Positions 44,293 through 56,470 of a DNA stretch of 64,000 nucleotides are shown here, piece by piece. The translations under genes and the position numbers were made by a program. The first letter of the stretch is position 1; each line of letters opens with the position of its first letter. Location: NCBI RefSeq assembly GCF_000715075.1, contig NC_134101.1:26342822-26406821 (forward strand), written 5' to 3'. Source of the DNA: Nicotiana tabacum. Its lineage: Eukaryota > Streptophyta > Magnoliopsida > Solanales > Solanaceae. Under the pieces are notes generated by a model. It was not told where the DNA came from, did not search any database, and saw only the letters and a program-made list of their open reading frames with translations.

Positions 44293-47060
44293 CTCGGTAT
44301 CAGTTGTGCATCACCGGCTTGTGATTCCATGAACGAGATTCGAGATGAGTATTCTGTGTTTTGGTGATGGGCCAGTCTGGAGGACTTGAGGCCAGGGTTA
44401 GACCGCAACTTAAGCTCGGTAGTTTCAGATGTGAGAACTTGTACGTTTGGGCTTATGCGTCGGTAGTATCCCTATGAGTGAAATTTGTGACTCGATGGGC
44501 GACTGAATGACTATATGATGAGTATGATATGAATGCGGGATGTGTTCAAGTGGGTTGAATGAGACGAATAAAGTTTAGTTGTCACTCAAGAGTTTGCTAT
44601 TGGGTACTTGATTCATGTTTTGATGTGGCGTACAATCTTGAGTTGTGAGTGCGTTGAGGGATCTGTCATGCTGTTTAATTGTGGAGAGAAGTAGATTTTC
44701 ATGTTGTGTTTATGAGTTCAAACTCAAAAATATTAAGTGATTCCGTGGTAATTATGGATGCGAAAGGGTATAGCAAGATGCCAATTTGAGGCTAAGCAGG
44801 AGGGTTATCTCCTACAGAGTAATCTACATAGGTGTGTTCCTTATAATGTTGAGTGGAGAGTTTCTTTTCTACCACATGGGCATATGTGTTGAGATTTTAA
44901 TTTGAATCCGATTGAGAAAGTTGACTTGACTGTCACGAGAATTTATGCGAACTTAGCGGATGATTGAGGTATTTTATGATTGGTGTTGCATAAGCTTGAG
45001 AAGAAGTTTCGTTGAACTGACTGCATTATTGTGACAGTAATAAAGTATGGGTATTGTGAGTTATTGAGTATTTTGTTGTATGGCTTTGAGCCAAGTGGGG
45101 GAGCCTGCTATTGATAGTTCAATTTCATGGATATATGTTAAACTTTAGTTTTGGTTTGAGGCATACTGGTGGATTAGTTATGACTTGCAGGGGTGGAGAT
45201 CGAGGATGACTCGGGTAAGAAAATTTCTGGATACGGGTTACATCGTACTTTATGAAAATATCAAAATTATGGAATGATTAAGTTGTTATTTTGAAGGATG
45301 TAGTGCGCATGAAGTATGAATTTGATTGGTCGTATTAAGGCAAAGTTACTTCTTTGGGTGTTGATTGTGCTAAAGGAGCACGTGTCTTTCGGCCCATTTG
45401 GGGAGCAAATTAGATTTGAGCAGAGTGGATGACTCTCGAGAGGGTTCTAATGGATTCAAAATATATATGTTGCAATCGAATTTGTATATCACTAGAATCG
45501 ATTACTTACATTGGATGGTATCGGGACGTGCAGTAATTCTGTTTGACTATGGATTTTATATTTCAGTATAAGAAAGGAAAGAGGAACAATTGTAAATACA
45601 CATAAGTTCCTTAAGGGTGGGTGTCTCAGTTGTGGTATTTATGGAGGTGCTTAAGAAGAATACAGTGGCTTATGGGCCTTAGGAAGGGTGTGATTTTATG
45701 TTAGGATGTCTCGTAGTGAGCTTTGGGTAATGATCGTAGTGTTCTGATAAGGAAAAATGTCAACTTGACGGTAATTCAGAAGAAAATCGGAGAAAGTAGG
45801 ACGACTGGATAGTAGGTTGGACCAACATGGTAATGGTATGATTAGTTCTTTAGGTGCCTATGATGTGGTGAGACTTTACAAATGTTTTTGTGGCAATAAT
45901 CTAGGGTTTGGCGACTTGCGTGACTTGGTTGAGTTAGAGAGATTCAGTTCTAATGGGCTGGTTATGTGAAAATGGGTTTCAAAGAGTTCTCGATGATTTC
46001 TATCACGGTTCGAGGTGAATATTTCTTACTGGCGTGAGGAACATGTTGCGTATTCAGATTTTCTCCTAGATGAGATCAAATGGAAGGTTCCTGGCTAATT
46101 GAGTATGTAGTTTGCTAGTGATCAGAGTTGATTATGAGATTCTCGTACCTTTACATATGACGGGATGATAAATGCGGTGTGTTGTGTAGGATTAAGATTT
46201 ACATGTACAAGGTGGCAGTTCATTCTTGAAGGGAAGGTCACGAATTCTGGACAGAATGGTCAGTGTTATTTATTTAGATGAATGTTATAATCGCTCGGTA
46301 ATCCCTGTGAAGGGTGCACATTTTAAAAGGGCATTGTGTTTTGACTTACGAATGTTCATTGGCATTGCGGTACTCAGCTGGTTGATAGACTGTTGATATT
46401 CAAATTATTGATAAGTGGCACGGAAGAATTATGAAAGTTTTCCTCGTGGGATGATCGTGCATGAAAGATGTGTTAGTCATTCGAGTGCTGGGGTTGGGAT
46501 AAGTTATGGTGGTTCATGTATTCTATGCATTTGGAGACTGGGAGTTCTCTGAAGCATATCGTTTCAGGGTTGCAGCATGTTTGAGGTGAGTGTTTTATTT
46601 AAACTCAGTGGAGGCACTAGTTGTGCTAATTATTTGCGATAGCTACACGCCATGAGTGCGCATATATGCGAGGTTTGAGCCCATGTGCGGGCATCAGAGC
46701 AAGTATTCATACTCGAAAAAATGCTTAGACTATGATATGCCTAGAGTTGATTATGAAGCGTAAAGTTATAACGTTTCTCGTATTTGTACCTTTGTTGAGA
46801 ACTATCTAGGCTATACTTGAGGTTACAAAGAGGCTAATTCCCTAGATAAACTGGGTAGTTACTATTTCTGCGTTAAATTACCGATTTAAGTTGTGACAGC
46901 ACACTTTGCACATGCCTACCCTATGGCGTGTTATTTATACTAGTCCAGGAGTATGTGAATCTTATTTCATTTATCATATACATGTGTACTTAGTTGATTT
47001 CTCCTCTATGATATGCTTGGACTGGTGGCCTGTGACCATGCCAGGCCGATGATGTTATTG

Positions 47061-47250
47061 GCACGTGAGTTGTCCGTGCGGATCCATATACTGATATTAT
47101 TAGCACGTGAGTTGTCCGTGTGGGTCCATATATTGATATTATTGGCCCATGAGTTGTTCGTACACGGATCCATATATTGATATTATTGGCACGTGAGTTG
47201 TCCGTGTGGGTCCAGATATTAATACTATAGCACGTGAGTTGTCCGTGTGA
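47061..47250 (+). repeat. G-box tandem repeat, five copies
   Basis: An approximately 42-bp unit with GGCACGTGAGTTGTCCGTGC. Each unit holds CACGTG and the inverted pair GCACG/CGTGC. A has two copies at 9545-9612. Confidence 0.8.
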
Positions 47251-48724
47251 GTGATGTTAATGTGAGCTCTAGAAGAGCTAGTTACTGTTATTAAATTTGT
47301 GTGTCTTGGTTCCACTATTTAATGAGCTTATAGCATTGCAGTTGTGGTGGTACTTGTTGAACTTGCAATACAGTTCTCTACTTTGAGACATCTTCCATTT
47401 TGGGTACAAGGTTGCGCAGCTATGGCTTGAGTTGTATTGGTGTTGCATATCAGTGGGATAGTTGTGTTTAATAATATATGGTCATTGGACCTAGAATGGG
47501 TACTATCAGGTTATTATGGTTCTGGTTGGGGCAAGAGAGCTCCATGATTTGTTGATATGATGAAGGGTTATAATATTCCGTGTGTTTCATTTTATTATCA
47601 GCAGTATATGAAGGTTTTGGAATGAGGTTTGGAGTGATATGGGGTTCAATACTAGTACTGGGTTAGTTGGAGTAGTTATTGTGATCAGGAATGGTGTTGC
47701 GAGCATGCGAAATGTGTAGCATGTTATGTGAATATATCTCGGGTTATGGTTATGTACTGATACATCTTGTTCAGACTTATACAGTGTGTAGATGAGAGAC
47801 TCGGGTCTTGTAAGAAATTCTGGATGTTGGAAATTGGGTTCTATGTTTTACGGACTAAGGTTAACGCAATTATCTTCAATTGTGTTGTGTTGTCAAGCCT
47901 ACATGGAATAAGGTGACGAGGGATCACCCCCGGGTACGTGCGTGATAAGATGGAATAATCAGTTGATGGCATGGAAACAACTCTTAGCACGTTCGAGGAA
48001 GAACGTATGTTTAAGTGAGGGAGAATGTAACGACCCGGCCGGTCATTTCGAGTATTAGAACCCCGTTCTCCCATTTACTACTCAATTTATGCTTTACAGT
48101 TGTTCTGTGACTTGCCAGGGTGATTAGTTCGGGCCCGGTGAGGTTTTGGAATGAATTGAAATATTTAGTTCCAAGGTTTAAAATTTAAGTTGAAATAGTG
48201 ACCGGATGTTGACTTTTGTGTACATGACCCCAGAATAGAGTTTTGATTATTCCAATAGCTCCGTATGGTCATTATGGACTTAGGAGCGTGTCCGGAAAAT
48301 TATTCGGAAGTCCGTAGTTAAATTAGGCTTGAAATGGCTAAAATAGATATTTAAGTTTGGAAGTTTAACCAGGGAGTTGACTTTTTGATATCGGGATCGG
48401 AATCCGTTTCTGGAAATTGGAATAGCTCCGTTATGTCATTTCTGACTTATGTGCCAAATTTAAAGTCATTCCGGATTCATTTAGAATGTTTCGACACGAC
48501 TTTTGTAAATTGAAAATTTTGAAACTCATAAGTTCGAATCGCGGTGTGAATTGTAATTTCGATGTTGCCTGACGTGATTTGAAACCTCGAGTAAGTCTGT
48601 ATTATGTTACAGGGCTTGTTGGTATATTTGAACGGGCTCCTGAGTGGCTCGAATGAAGTCCAGGGTGAGTTTTGAGCGAGTACGGGCATTTCGGCACTCT
48701 GATGTTGTTCTGGAATATTTGGAA

Positions 48725-49100
48725 TAGTGCGGACCGCATAGGAAAAGTGCGTACTGCACAATTCTTCTCGCGGCCGCACTTCAGAGGAAAAGTGTGGACC
48801 GCACAATTTTGAGTGCGGCCGCACTTCAGGGGGTCTGAAGGTTTGATGGTCCGACTTCGGAGGCTTATATCTTTTAATCTACAACGAATTTGGCGATGAT
48901 TCAAAAATGTAAATTGTAGCCCTTTGAATATAGTTACTAGAAAAGTATAGAATTAATTATTTGGATATTTGTACAGAAAGTTATGGGCATTTTATGGAAG
49001 ACTAGTAAGCTGTCACAGTGAAGTACGGCCGCACAATTTGGATTGCGGCCGCAGAACTTGGAAATGTGCGGCAGAACTTGGAAATGTGCGGATTGCACAT
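48725..49100 (+). repeat. Palindromic-word array in E 3' LTR
   Basis: The same GTGCGGCCGCAC words as the 5' copy, with a small local duplication of GCAGAACTTGGAAATGTGCG near 49043-49085. Confidence 0.75.
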
Positions 49101-49631
49101 TGGGAGATCAGACTTGGTACTATATAGCCGAGGGATAGGGTAGTATTTCATATTTGGACTTTGGGAGCTTGGTTTGTGGCGATGTTTCGTGGAATTTTCA
49201 AGAAACTCATTGGGCTAAGTGATTCTAACCCGGATTTGGTTAACATACATGAATATATCGATGTTTTCATCATTTAATCAGAATTTTGAGAGGGAAATTT
49301 TGGGGAACTTGTAGAAATTTCTTAAAACAAATTTTTGGGATTTGAACACCGATTCAGAGTTGGATTTGAGTGAAATTAGTATGGTATGGTTGAACTCGTA
49401 ATTGAATGGGTTGTCGGATTTTGTGAGTTTCGTCAGATTCTGAGATGTGGGCCCCACGAGCAATCTTTTGAGTGTAATTTTGGATTTTGTGGGAAATATT
49501 AGTATTTTGATATGAAATTAATTCCTATGATTTGTATTGAGTAAATCGAATTAATTGTGACTAGATACGAGGCTTTCAGAGGCAAATTTGCGAGGCAAAG
49601 GCATAGCGGAGTAAAGGATTATATGGTTTGA

Positions 49632-49638
49632 GGTAAGT
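49632..49638 (+). other. Conserved GGTAAGT, site 2 (E 3' LTR)
   Basis: A donor-like heptamer 70 bp before the stem-loop. Confidence 0.5.
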
Positions 49639-49707
49639 AACACTTCTAAACTTGGTTCTGAGGGTATGAATCCCTCAATTACATGTTACGTGGTTAGTGT
49701 AGAGGCG

Positions 49708-49731
49708 CACATGCTAGGTGACGGGCGTGTG
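49708..49731 (+). other. GGTGACG stem-loop in E 3' LTR
   Basis: Arms CACATGC and GCGTGTG around TAGGTGACGG. Confidence 0.6.
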
Positions 49732-50216
49732 GGCGTGCATCATAGAAATTGTGACGAAATTGGTTCCGTGGAATTTTGTAGTAAAATAATCATGGCATTT
49801 TCTATCTAGATTTATGTGTTAAAGAAATTGAGTTGAGACTCATATTAAAGAACATGTTTAGGCTACACGTCGATATAATATGGGACCCACATGGGTCGTA
49901 TTGCTGTTGAATTATTTTTTTAAATTGAAATTGCATACTTAGTCATATTCCTTCATTGCATATCATATCTTAGGCTCTGTTATTATTTATTGATACACCC
50001 TATCATCATTTTGGGCTAGTTTCATGGCATTGTGAGCCCGAGAGATTGGAGAGCATGATGACTGAGTGAGGTCGAGGGCCTGATTGTGAGGTTATTTTTA
50101 TGGTACCGGGTTGCACGATGCAACATGTTTTATTGATTTATGCCATGATTGGATTATTATAGCGCTTGGGCTGAAGGAGCCCCTCTGGAGTCTGCACCCC
50201 CCACAGTGAGCGCAGT

Positions 50217-50219
<3 letters not shown>

Positions 50220-50278
<59 letters not shown>
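50220..50278. repeat. TA microsatellite in E 3' LTR
   Basis: A pure TA run of about 59 bp at the place of the first TA array of the 5' LTR. Confidence 0.97.
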
Positions 50279-50280
<2 letters not shown>

Positions 50281-50480
50281 GGGATGGATCTTCCCTCCGA
50301 AGCATTTATATTGAGGGATGGATCTTCCCCGGGCATGGATCTTGCCCGAAGCATTTATATCGAGGGATGGATTTTTCCTGGGCATGGATCTTGCCCGAAT
50401 CATCTATATTGAGGGATGGATTTTCCTTGGACATGGATCTTGTCCGAATCATTGATATTTAGGGATGGATCTTCCCCTGG
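50279..50480 (+). repeat. Minisatellite in E 3' LTR
   Basis: About four copies of the GGGATGGATCTT / CATGGATCTTGCCCGAA unit. Confidence 0.85.
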
Positions 50481-51230
50481 GCTGGATTCGCCTTGTACAG
50501 TACTGAGTGACTGAATGTTATTTATTATGTATATATATGGGGTGGATCTTCCCCGGGCTGGATTGACCATATACAGTACTGAGTGATTGAGTACTCTGAG
50601 AGTGTGAGTACATGAGTTCCTCACTGTGCTGCATTGTATTAGACATGCATTTTGGCATGTAGATATAGTGATGTCATATTCTTCATATCATGAAGATTTT
50701 ATCTATTTTTCCTGTACTAAGTTTAACTGTTGAACTGGAAAGCATGCTTACCTTTATGTACTGTTATTTTTGTACCAGACTGTACCTATTGAGCTCGTCA
50801 CTACTTTCAGCCCAGAGTTAGTCTTGTTACTTATTGAGTTGGTTGTATTCATACAACACTCTGCACCTCGTGTGCAGATCCAGGTGCTCCCATATATTGC
50901 GACTGCTAGATTTTAGAGTTATTTTTGTTGGGGACTATCAATGTAGCTGCTTGACGTCCGTAGACATGATTCTCTTCCTGTTTAGTTATTGTATTGTTCT
51001 ATATTTTTAGATAGTGATTTTATCAGTCAGACTTTGTACTCATTTAGATGCTCATGTACTCAGTGACACCGGGTTTTGGAAGTATTTATATTTGTACTTG
51101 TGAGATTTCTTCCACCGAATTTAATTATTATGTTTTCAAATTTAAAAGATATGGTGGTTTATTGAGATTGTCGGCTTGACTAGTATTGAGATAGGCGCTA
51201 TCACGACATGCGAGATTTTGGGTCGTGACA

Positions 51231-51235
51231 ATTAC
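51231..51235 (+). repeat. Target-site duplication of E, right copy (ATTAC)
   Basis: Identical to 39283-39287. Confidence 0.95.
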
Positions 51236-51661
51236 CCTTCTGTTTTTAAATAACACCTTCTACATTGTTTTCATGCAAAAACATTTGAGTCTGATGAAGA
51301 TGCTGTTAAGATGGCAGTGCTATTTGTTATAAATTCGTTCCTCTTTTCTACTAAGAACATAAAATTGGTTGATAGGAAGTACTTGGACTTGGTTGACAAG
51401 GGTGATTACAATAGTTGTCCATGGGGAATAGATGTATATGAGGAAACTGTGAGAACAATGTCAGGTATTTTGGATAAGCAGCAACAATATTATTGGATTT
51501 CGGGATTTCCTTATGCTCTTAAGATATGGTTCTATGAATGTTGTGGATATTTGCATAATTCTGTCATTACGGTGTCGAAATACATTCTTAGATGGAAGGT
51601 TATACGATAGCTAAAGTTTGAGGAGTTACATGAGAAATTATATGGCTTACCTTCTGAGAAG
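51236..51661 (+). pseudogene. DUF1985-type gene relic, exon 2, second part
   Basis: It continues the frame of 38931-39287 exactly in phase after one ATTAC copy is set aside. After a TAA at 51251 the frame is open for about 118 codons. It shows the C-terminal half of the domain: AVLFVINSFL, a DKGDYNSCPWG segment (the PWG is typical) and ISGFPYALKIWFYE (the GFP.A..IW.YE core). TAG at 51608 follows an RWKVIR end. The exon ends at GAGAAG/GTAAAT. The agreement on both sides of E shows that the gene predates the insertion. Confidence 0.75.
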
Positions 51662-51757
51662 GTAAATTAATTTCTTTTTGTTTTTTCATATATTAATAGT
51701 TACTTTTTCTATATATAATTTTGTTAATAACATTTACTAAAATGTATGTTTATGTAG
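51662..51757 (+). other. Intron of the DUF1985-type relic
   Basis: A 96-bp AT-rich interval with GTAAAT at the start and TTTATGTAG at the end. Both flanking exons are in the same phase across it. Confidence 0.6.
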
Positions 51758-52443
51758 TTGAATTTAAGGAATATGTCTCTTGAGAATGAAATGGTGGATA
51801 ATATTGATCAGAAACACCTTAGTTCAGATAATGATTTTATTGATCATCCAATTGAGACTTCAAAAACGCAGTGCAAAATGCAGATTAAAATGAAGGCAAA
51901 AAGGTAGCGGAAAGCTTCTAATGTTTTGGAGAAAAAGGGGAAAGATTGTAATAATTTGAAGAAGCAGGGGAAAGCTGCTAATGATCTTGTATATCTTACA
52001 CGTGAAGTATAAAAAATGCAAAGTATGACTGCTAATGATTTGGAGAAGCAAATGATGGGGAATGTCACTGTCAATGCTACAACTGAAAAAATAAAATAAT
52101 GTTCTAAAGTTATGGCAGCAAATAATGACCTTGTCGATCGTACACATGGAAAATCAAAAATGAAAAATAAAGCTGCAAATGATTTGGAGAAGAAGGTTGT
52201 GGAGAATATTCATGACAAACATCAAAGTATAGGTAATGCCTCTGTCGACCCACCACCTAAAGATAGTGAGTGGTATGTTCAGTTTAAGATTTTGCAAGAT
52301 GGCCAAGTGGAATTGAAGAAAGAAGTATCATTATTAAAAAGAAGGAATACAAGGATGAACTAGTGATTTTAAAAAATTATCTTGCTGTGAAATTTGTTGA
52401 GGTGTTCAATGCAATAGATTCAATGAAGAAGAGCACTTTAGAG
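51758..52443 (+). pseudogene. DUF1985-type gene relic, exon 3 (Lys/Asn-rich, coiled-coil-like)
   Basis: A highly charged segment with a repeated ANDLEKK-type motif (three or more copies), then a PPPKDSEWYVQFK segment and a heptad-like Leu/Val run (VELKKEVSLLK). Three in-frame stops (near 51905, 52010 and 52097) and a one-base frameshift near 52355 show that it is dead. The frame after the shift continues to STLE and a GTATAC donor at 52444. The rest of the gene would lie beyond F and G, outside the window. Confidence 0.6.
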
Positions 52444-53354
52444 GTATACTAGTACTTATTGTCTGTATTGTTTTCTGTTTTTTGGTAGTTTTAAAGCTGA
52501 TATCTGTAACGGCCCGACCGGTTATTTTGAGCTCCAGCACGGCGTTAGGTGGTTTGAGGCCTTGAGTAGCTTCACTTCAGGTATTATGACTTGTGCGCGT
52601 GGTCGGAATTGAATTTCGGGAAGTTCGGAGTTGATTTGGAAAGAAAATTCTAATTTCGGAAACTTTAAGTTGGATGAATTGACTAAGGTTTGATTTTTGA
52701 GTAAACGACATCGAAATCGGGATTGAAAGGTTCCAACAAGTTCGTATGATAATTTTGGACTTGGGCATATGTCTGGATTGAGTTTTGGATGACCTGAGAG
52801 CGTTTTGATGCCTATTGTGGAAGGTTGGCATTTTGGAAGAATTTCATACATTTGGGTCGGAGTGCATTTCAATGTTATCAATGTCCGTTTGGGATTCCGA
52901 GTTTGGGAATATCTCTGTATGGTTATTCTGGTATTGGGAGCACGTTCGTATGTCGATTTGGAGGTCCGTAGGTCATTTGGCGAAAAATAGAAATTTGAAG
53001 GTTTTTGAAAAGTTTAACTGGGAGCGGACTTTTTGATATCGGGGTCAGATTCCTATTCCGAAAGTTGGAGTAGGTCCGTAATGCCAATTATGACTTGTGT
53101 GCAAAATTTGAGGTTAATCAGACGTGATTTGATGGGTTTCAGCATCGAATGTAGAAGTTTGAAGTTCTAAAGTTTATTAAGTTTGAATTGGGGTGCGATT
53201 CATGATTTTGATGTTGTTGGATGTGATTTGAGGCCTCGAGAAGGTACGTGTTATGTTATGGGATTGGTTGGTGTGATTGGACGAGGTCTCGGGGACCTCG
53301 GGTGTGTTTCGGGGTGGTTTCAGATCAATTCGAGTTGTTTGGAACTGTTGTTGC

Positions 53355-53655
53355 TGGTGCGAACGCGAAGCGAGTCCCGCGTTCGCGAATAGGAACTTTG
53401 AGGCTGCTGGGTTTTGTCCTTCGCGAACATGAGGCCGTGGACGCGAATGCGAAGCAGTAGCTGGGAGAGTCTTCATGAACGCGGCCAAGGCTACGCGAAC
53501 GCAAAGAAGAGAGGGAGCGGGGAACCTGGAGTCATTTAGCCTTCGCGAACGCGAAGCAGTAGGTCCTGAAGGCATCGCGAACGCGAAGAGGAAATTTGGA
53601 GGGAAGTGCTTTTTTGGCCTTCGCGATCGCGATGGTCTTTCCGCGATCGCAAAGA
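53355..53655 (+). repeat. Palindromic-word array in F LTR (TTCGCGAACGCG type)
   Basis: About ten words such as TTCGCGAACGCGAAG, GCGAACGCGAAG and CGCGATCGCG in 300 bp. Confidence 0.8.
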
Positions 53656-53774
53656 AGGGCGGACCTGGGCAGTGAAGTTTTAAAGACGGGATTTGGCCAT
53701 TTTTCCTCCATTTTTTCATTTGGTTGGGCAATGTTTTGAGCTTTTGCAAGGGAGATTTTCGTCATCTATGTCAA

Positions 53775-53781
53775 GGTAAGT
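53775..53781 (+). other. Conserved GGTAAGT, site 1 (F LTR)
   Basis: A donor-like heptamer after the word array, as in the other LTRs. Confidence 0.45.
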
Positions 53782-53786
53782 GAATC

Positions 53787-56470
53787 TGTCATGACCCAAA
53801 ATCCTACCACAGGCATCGTGATGGCACCTAGTCTCTAAGACTAGGTAAGCCGATTTCAATTACCTTTTGAAGCCATTTTTTTTAATAGAAACTAACAGCG
53901 GAAATAATTACAATATACAACCTCCCAAGACTGGTAGTACTAAGTCACGAACTCTAACTGAATACATGAAATGATCACGAGGACCAAATATACAATACTG
54001 TTTGATTACAGATTAACAGTACAATGAAATGAAAAGATTCCAAGGGACTGCGACGGCCAAGCAGCTCTACCTTGAATCCTTACGATCCCGCTTTAACTAT
54101 GCTCAAGTCCGATATCTCCAATATCTGGCTCTGCACAGAAATGTATAGAAGTGTAGTATGAGTACACCACGGTCGGTACCCAGTAATTATCAAGACTAAC
54201 CTCAGTGGAGTAGAGACGAGGTACAGTCAAGACACTCACTAGTCTAATAACCTGTGCAATATAATATACAAAATAATAGAAAACAAATAACAATAAGGGC
54301 AGGATAAAACAACTAGTGATATGCACACAGACAACAAGAATACCATTAATATCACTCAACAATTAATAAACACAACTACACCCAATTAAATCAAGTCCTT
54401 CAAATAAATGTCTTTCACATATAATTCTTCTAGATAACTCTCTTTCAAATATAATTTTCTCAAATAATTATATTTTAAATATAATTCTTTCAATAAATAT
54501 TTTCTAATATAATTTCCTCAACTAAATATCTTTCAAATACAATTATTTCATGTAATATGTTCTAAGTAAAAATCCTTCCGAATAAATATTTTGAATATAA
54601 TTCTTTCAATTAAGAAGTCACCATGTGACACCCCATTTTATAATCATAAAAATACGGGTCTCGGCCCATTTATATATTTTTCGTAAACACGGGTCTCAGC
54701 CCATTTTTTCATATTTCCATGGCACCTCACACCCATAATTAAATCATCATATTTTCCCGGCACCTCGTGCCCTCATTTCATATCATAACTATACGGACAA
54801 TTCATGTGCCAAATATTATTATCATTTCATCACAGCACCTCGTGCCCACATTTCATATCATAACTGCACGGACAATTCACGTGCCAAATAACCTCATTAT
54901 TTACTCACGACACCTCGTGCCCACATCTCATTTTATAATCCGCCTGGAAATAACAACATGCTCTCAATTTCAACATAAATCACATTGTTAAATCTATCCA
55001 AATTAATTGTATAACTCCATTAAAATTCATCGGAAATAATTCCGGATAATAATACGTCGACTTAAAAATTTATTCCAAAAGGTCAACAAAAGTCAACGCG
55101 GGGCTCGCCCCTAGGAATCCGGCATAATTTTCATGAAATCCGAACACCCATTCCGATACGAGTTCAACCATACCAATTTTATCGAATTCCAATAACAACT
55201 CGACCTCCAAATCTTAAATTTTTGTTTTTGGAAGATTTTGTAAGAATCTCGATTTCTTCCATTTAAATCCGAATTATATAATGAATATAATCAAGGATTC
55301 ATGAAATATAAATCATTTAGGATATAGAACACTTATCCTAACCAAGCTTGTCAAGTATCCCTCCAGAATCGCCCAAATCCAAGCTCCAACAATTCCAAAA
55401 CGAAATGCCAAAAATGACCAAGTTCCATCCTTATGATTCTGCCTAGTTTCGCACCTGCAGACATTTTAGTCGCACCTGCGAAGCCGCTTGTGCCAGTCAA
55501 AACTCGCTTCTGCGGAAGTGCACTGTCAAGTCGACCATCGCATTTGCGGAAGTTTTTCCGCTTCTGCGGAACTCGCTTCTGCGATGCCACATGCGCATCT
55601 GCGATGCCTTTCCGCTTCTGCGCCTTCTCATCCGCTTCTGCGATCATGCAGGTGCGTGATATTTTTCGCACCTATGACCACTGCCCAGGACTTTTCCTTT
55701 AACTTCTGCGGCCGAAATCTCGCATTTGCGATGGATCTGCGATCAATTTCATCGCAGATACGATGAAACCAGTGGCTGATTTCCAATAGATCCTTCAAGT
55801 CCAAATCTTTGGTCCGTTTAACCATCCAAAACTCGCCCGAGGCCCCCGAGACCTTAACCAATTATACTAACATATCCCAAAATACAATACAAACTTAGTC
55901 GAGGCTTCAAACCACGTCAAACAACGCCGAAATTACGAATCGCGCATCGAATCAAATTATAAGTTTTCAAATCTTCCAACTTCTATATTTTGCGCCGAAA
56001 CGTATCGAATCAATCCAGAATGACTTCAAATTTTGCACACAAGTCATAATTGACGTAATGGAGCTATTCCAATCTCCGGAATCAAAATCCGACCTCATTA
56101 TCAAAATTCACCCTTCGGTAGGATATTTCCAAAAATCTTTTATTTTTCAATTTTCGCCAAAAATGCGTCGAATTGTCCTACAAACTTCCAAATCCAAATC
56201 CGAACATACGCCTAAGTCCAAAATAATCATATGAAGCTATACACATCATCAAAATTCCATTATGGGGTCGTTTGCTCAAAGGTCAACCCTCTGGTCAACT
56301 CTTTCCATTTAAGCTTTTAAATAAGAATTGTTCTTTTAGTTGAATACCGAATTTTCAGTAAATCAAACTCCACCACACCCGCGGGTCATAATACATATTG
56401 CGAAGCTACTCGAGAGCTTAAGTCAATGAACGGGGCGTAAATTCTTAAAATGACAAGTCGGGTCGTTACA
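53787..56470 (-). mobile_element. Element G, outer 3' LTR (with an internal 1-kb deletion)
   Basis: On the minus strand it starts TGTAACGACCCGACTTG at 56470 and ends at 53787. It is closely similar to 59581-63292 but lacks about 1.07 kb that would fall near 54987. The loss removes the GGTGACG stem-loop and the second donor-like site. A word array (55445-55765) and tandem repeats with GCACGTG (54640-54930) remain. The upstream partner of its hairpin has decayed (54131-54147). Confidence 0.88.
55445..55765 (-). repeat. Palindromic-word array in G outer LTR
   Basis: Words such as CGCACCTGCG, CGCTTCTGCGG and CGCATTTGCGG over about 320 bp. Confidence 0.8.

Larger units (their letters stand above)
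42495..48025 (+). mobile_element. Element E internal region (non-coding, LARD-like)
   Basis: Over 5.5 kb no gag, protease, RT, RNase H or integrase similarity is visible in any frame. Apart from a foreign fragment at 42658-44292, the sequence is colinear with A's non-coding interior for about 3.5 kb. It ends in AAGTGAGGGAGAA (48013-48025), the polypurine tract next to the 3' LTR. With two matching LTRs and a perfect target duplication, E moved as a unit despite lacking genes, so its proteins came from elsewhere. Five copies of a G-box repeat lie at 47061-47250. Confidence 0.85.
48026..51230 (+). mobile_element. Element E, 3' LTR (3.2 kb)
   Basis: It starts TGTAACGACCCGGCCGG after the polypurine tract and ends GGGTCGTGACA, followed by ATTAC. 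It is colinear with the 5' LTR. It holds the word array (48725-49100), GGTAAGT at 49632-49638, the GGTGACG stem-loop (49708-49731), a TA microsatellite (50220-50278), a minisatellite (50279-50480) and the CTGCAC/GTGCAG hairpin (50861-50877). Confidence 0.93.
52505..53786 (+). mobile_element. Element F, LTR (left part, interrupted by G)
   Basis: It starts TGTAACGGCCCGACCGG, a variant of the shared LTR start, inside the presumed next intron of the DUF1985 relic. It holds a CGCGAACGCG-type word array (53355-53655) and GGTAAGT at 53775-53781, six bases before G begins. Its remainder should lie past the right edge of G. The 190-codon minus-strand ORF (53177-53749) is a by-product of the stop-poor array. 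Confidence 0.8.

Noticed and set aside
53177..53749. 190-codon minus-strand ORF
   Set aside because: It lies across the CGCGAACGCG word array of the F LTR, which has few stop codons. It has no domain, and equivalent LTRs do not keep it.
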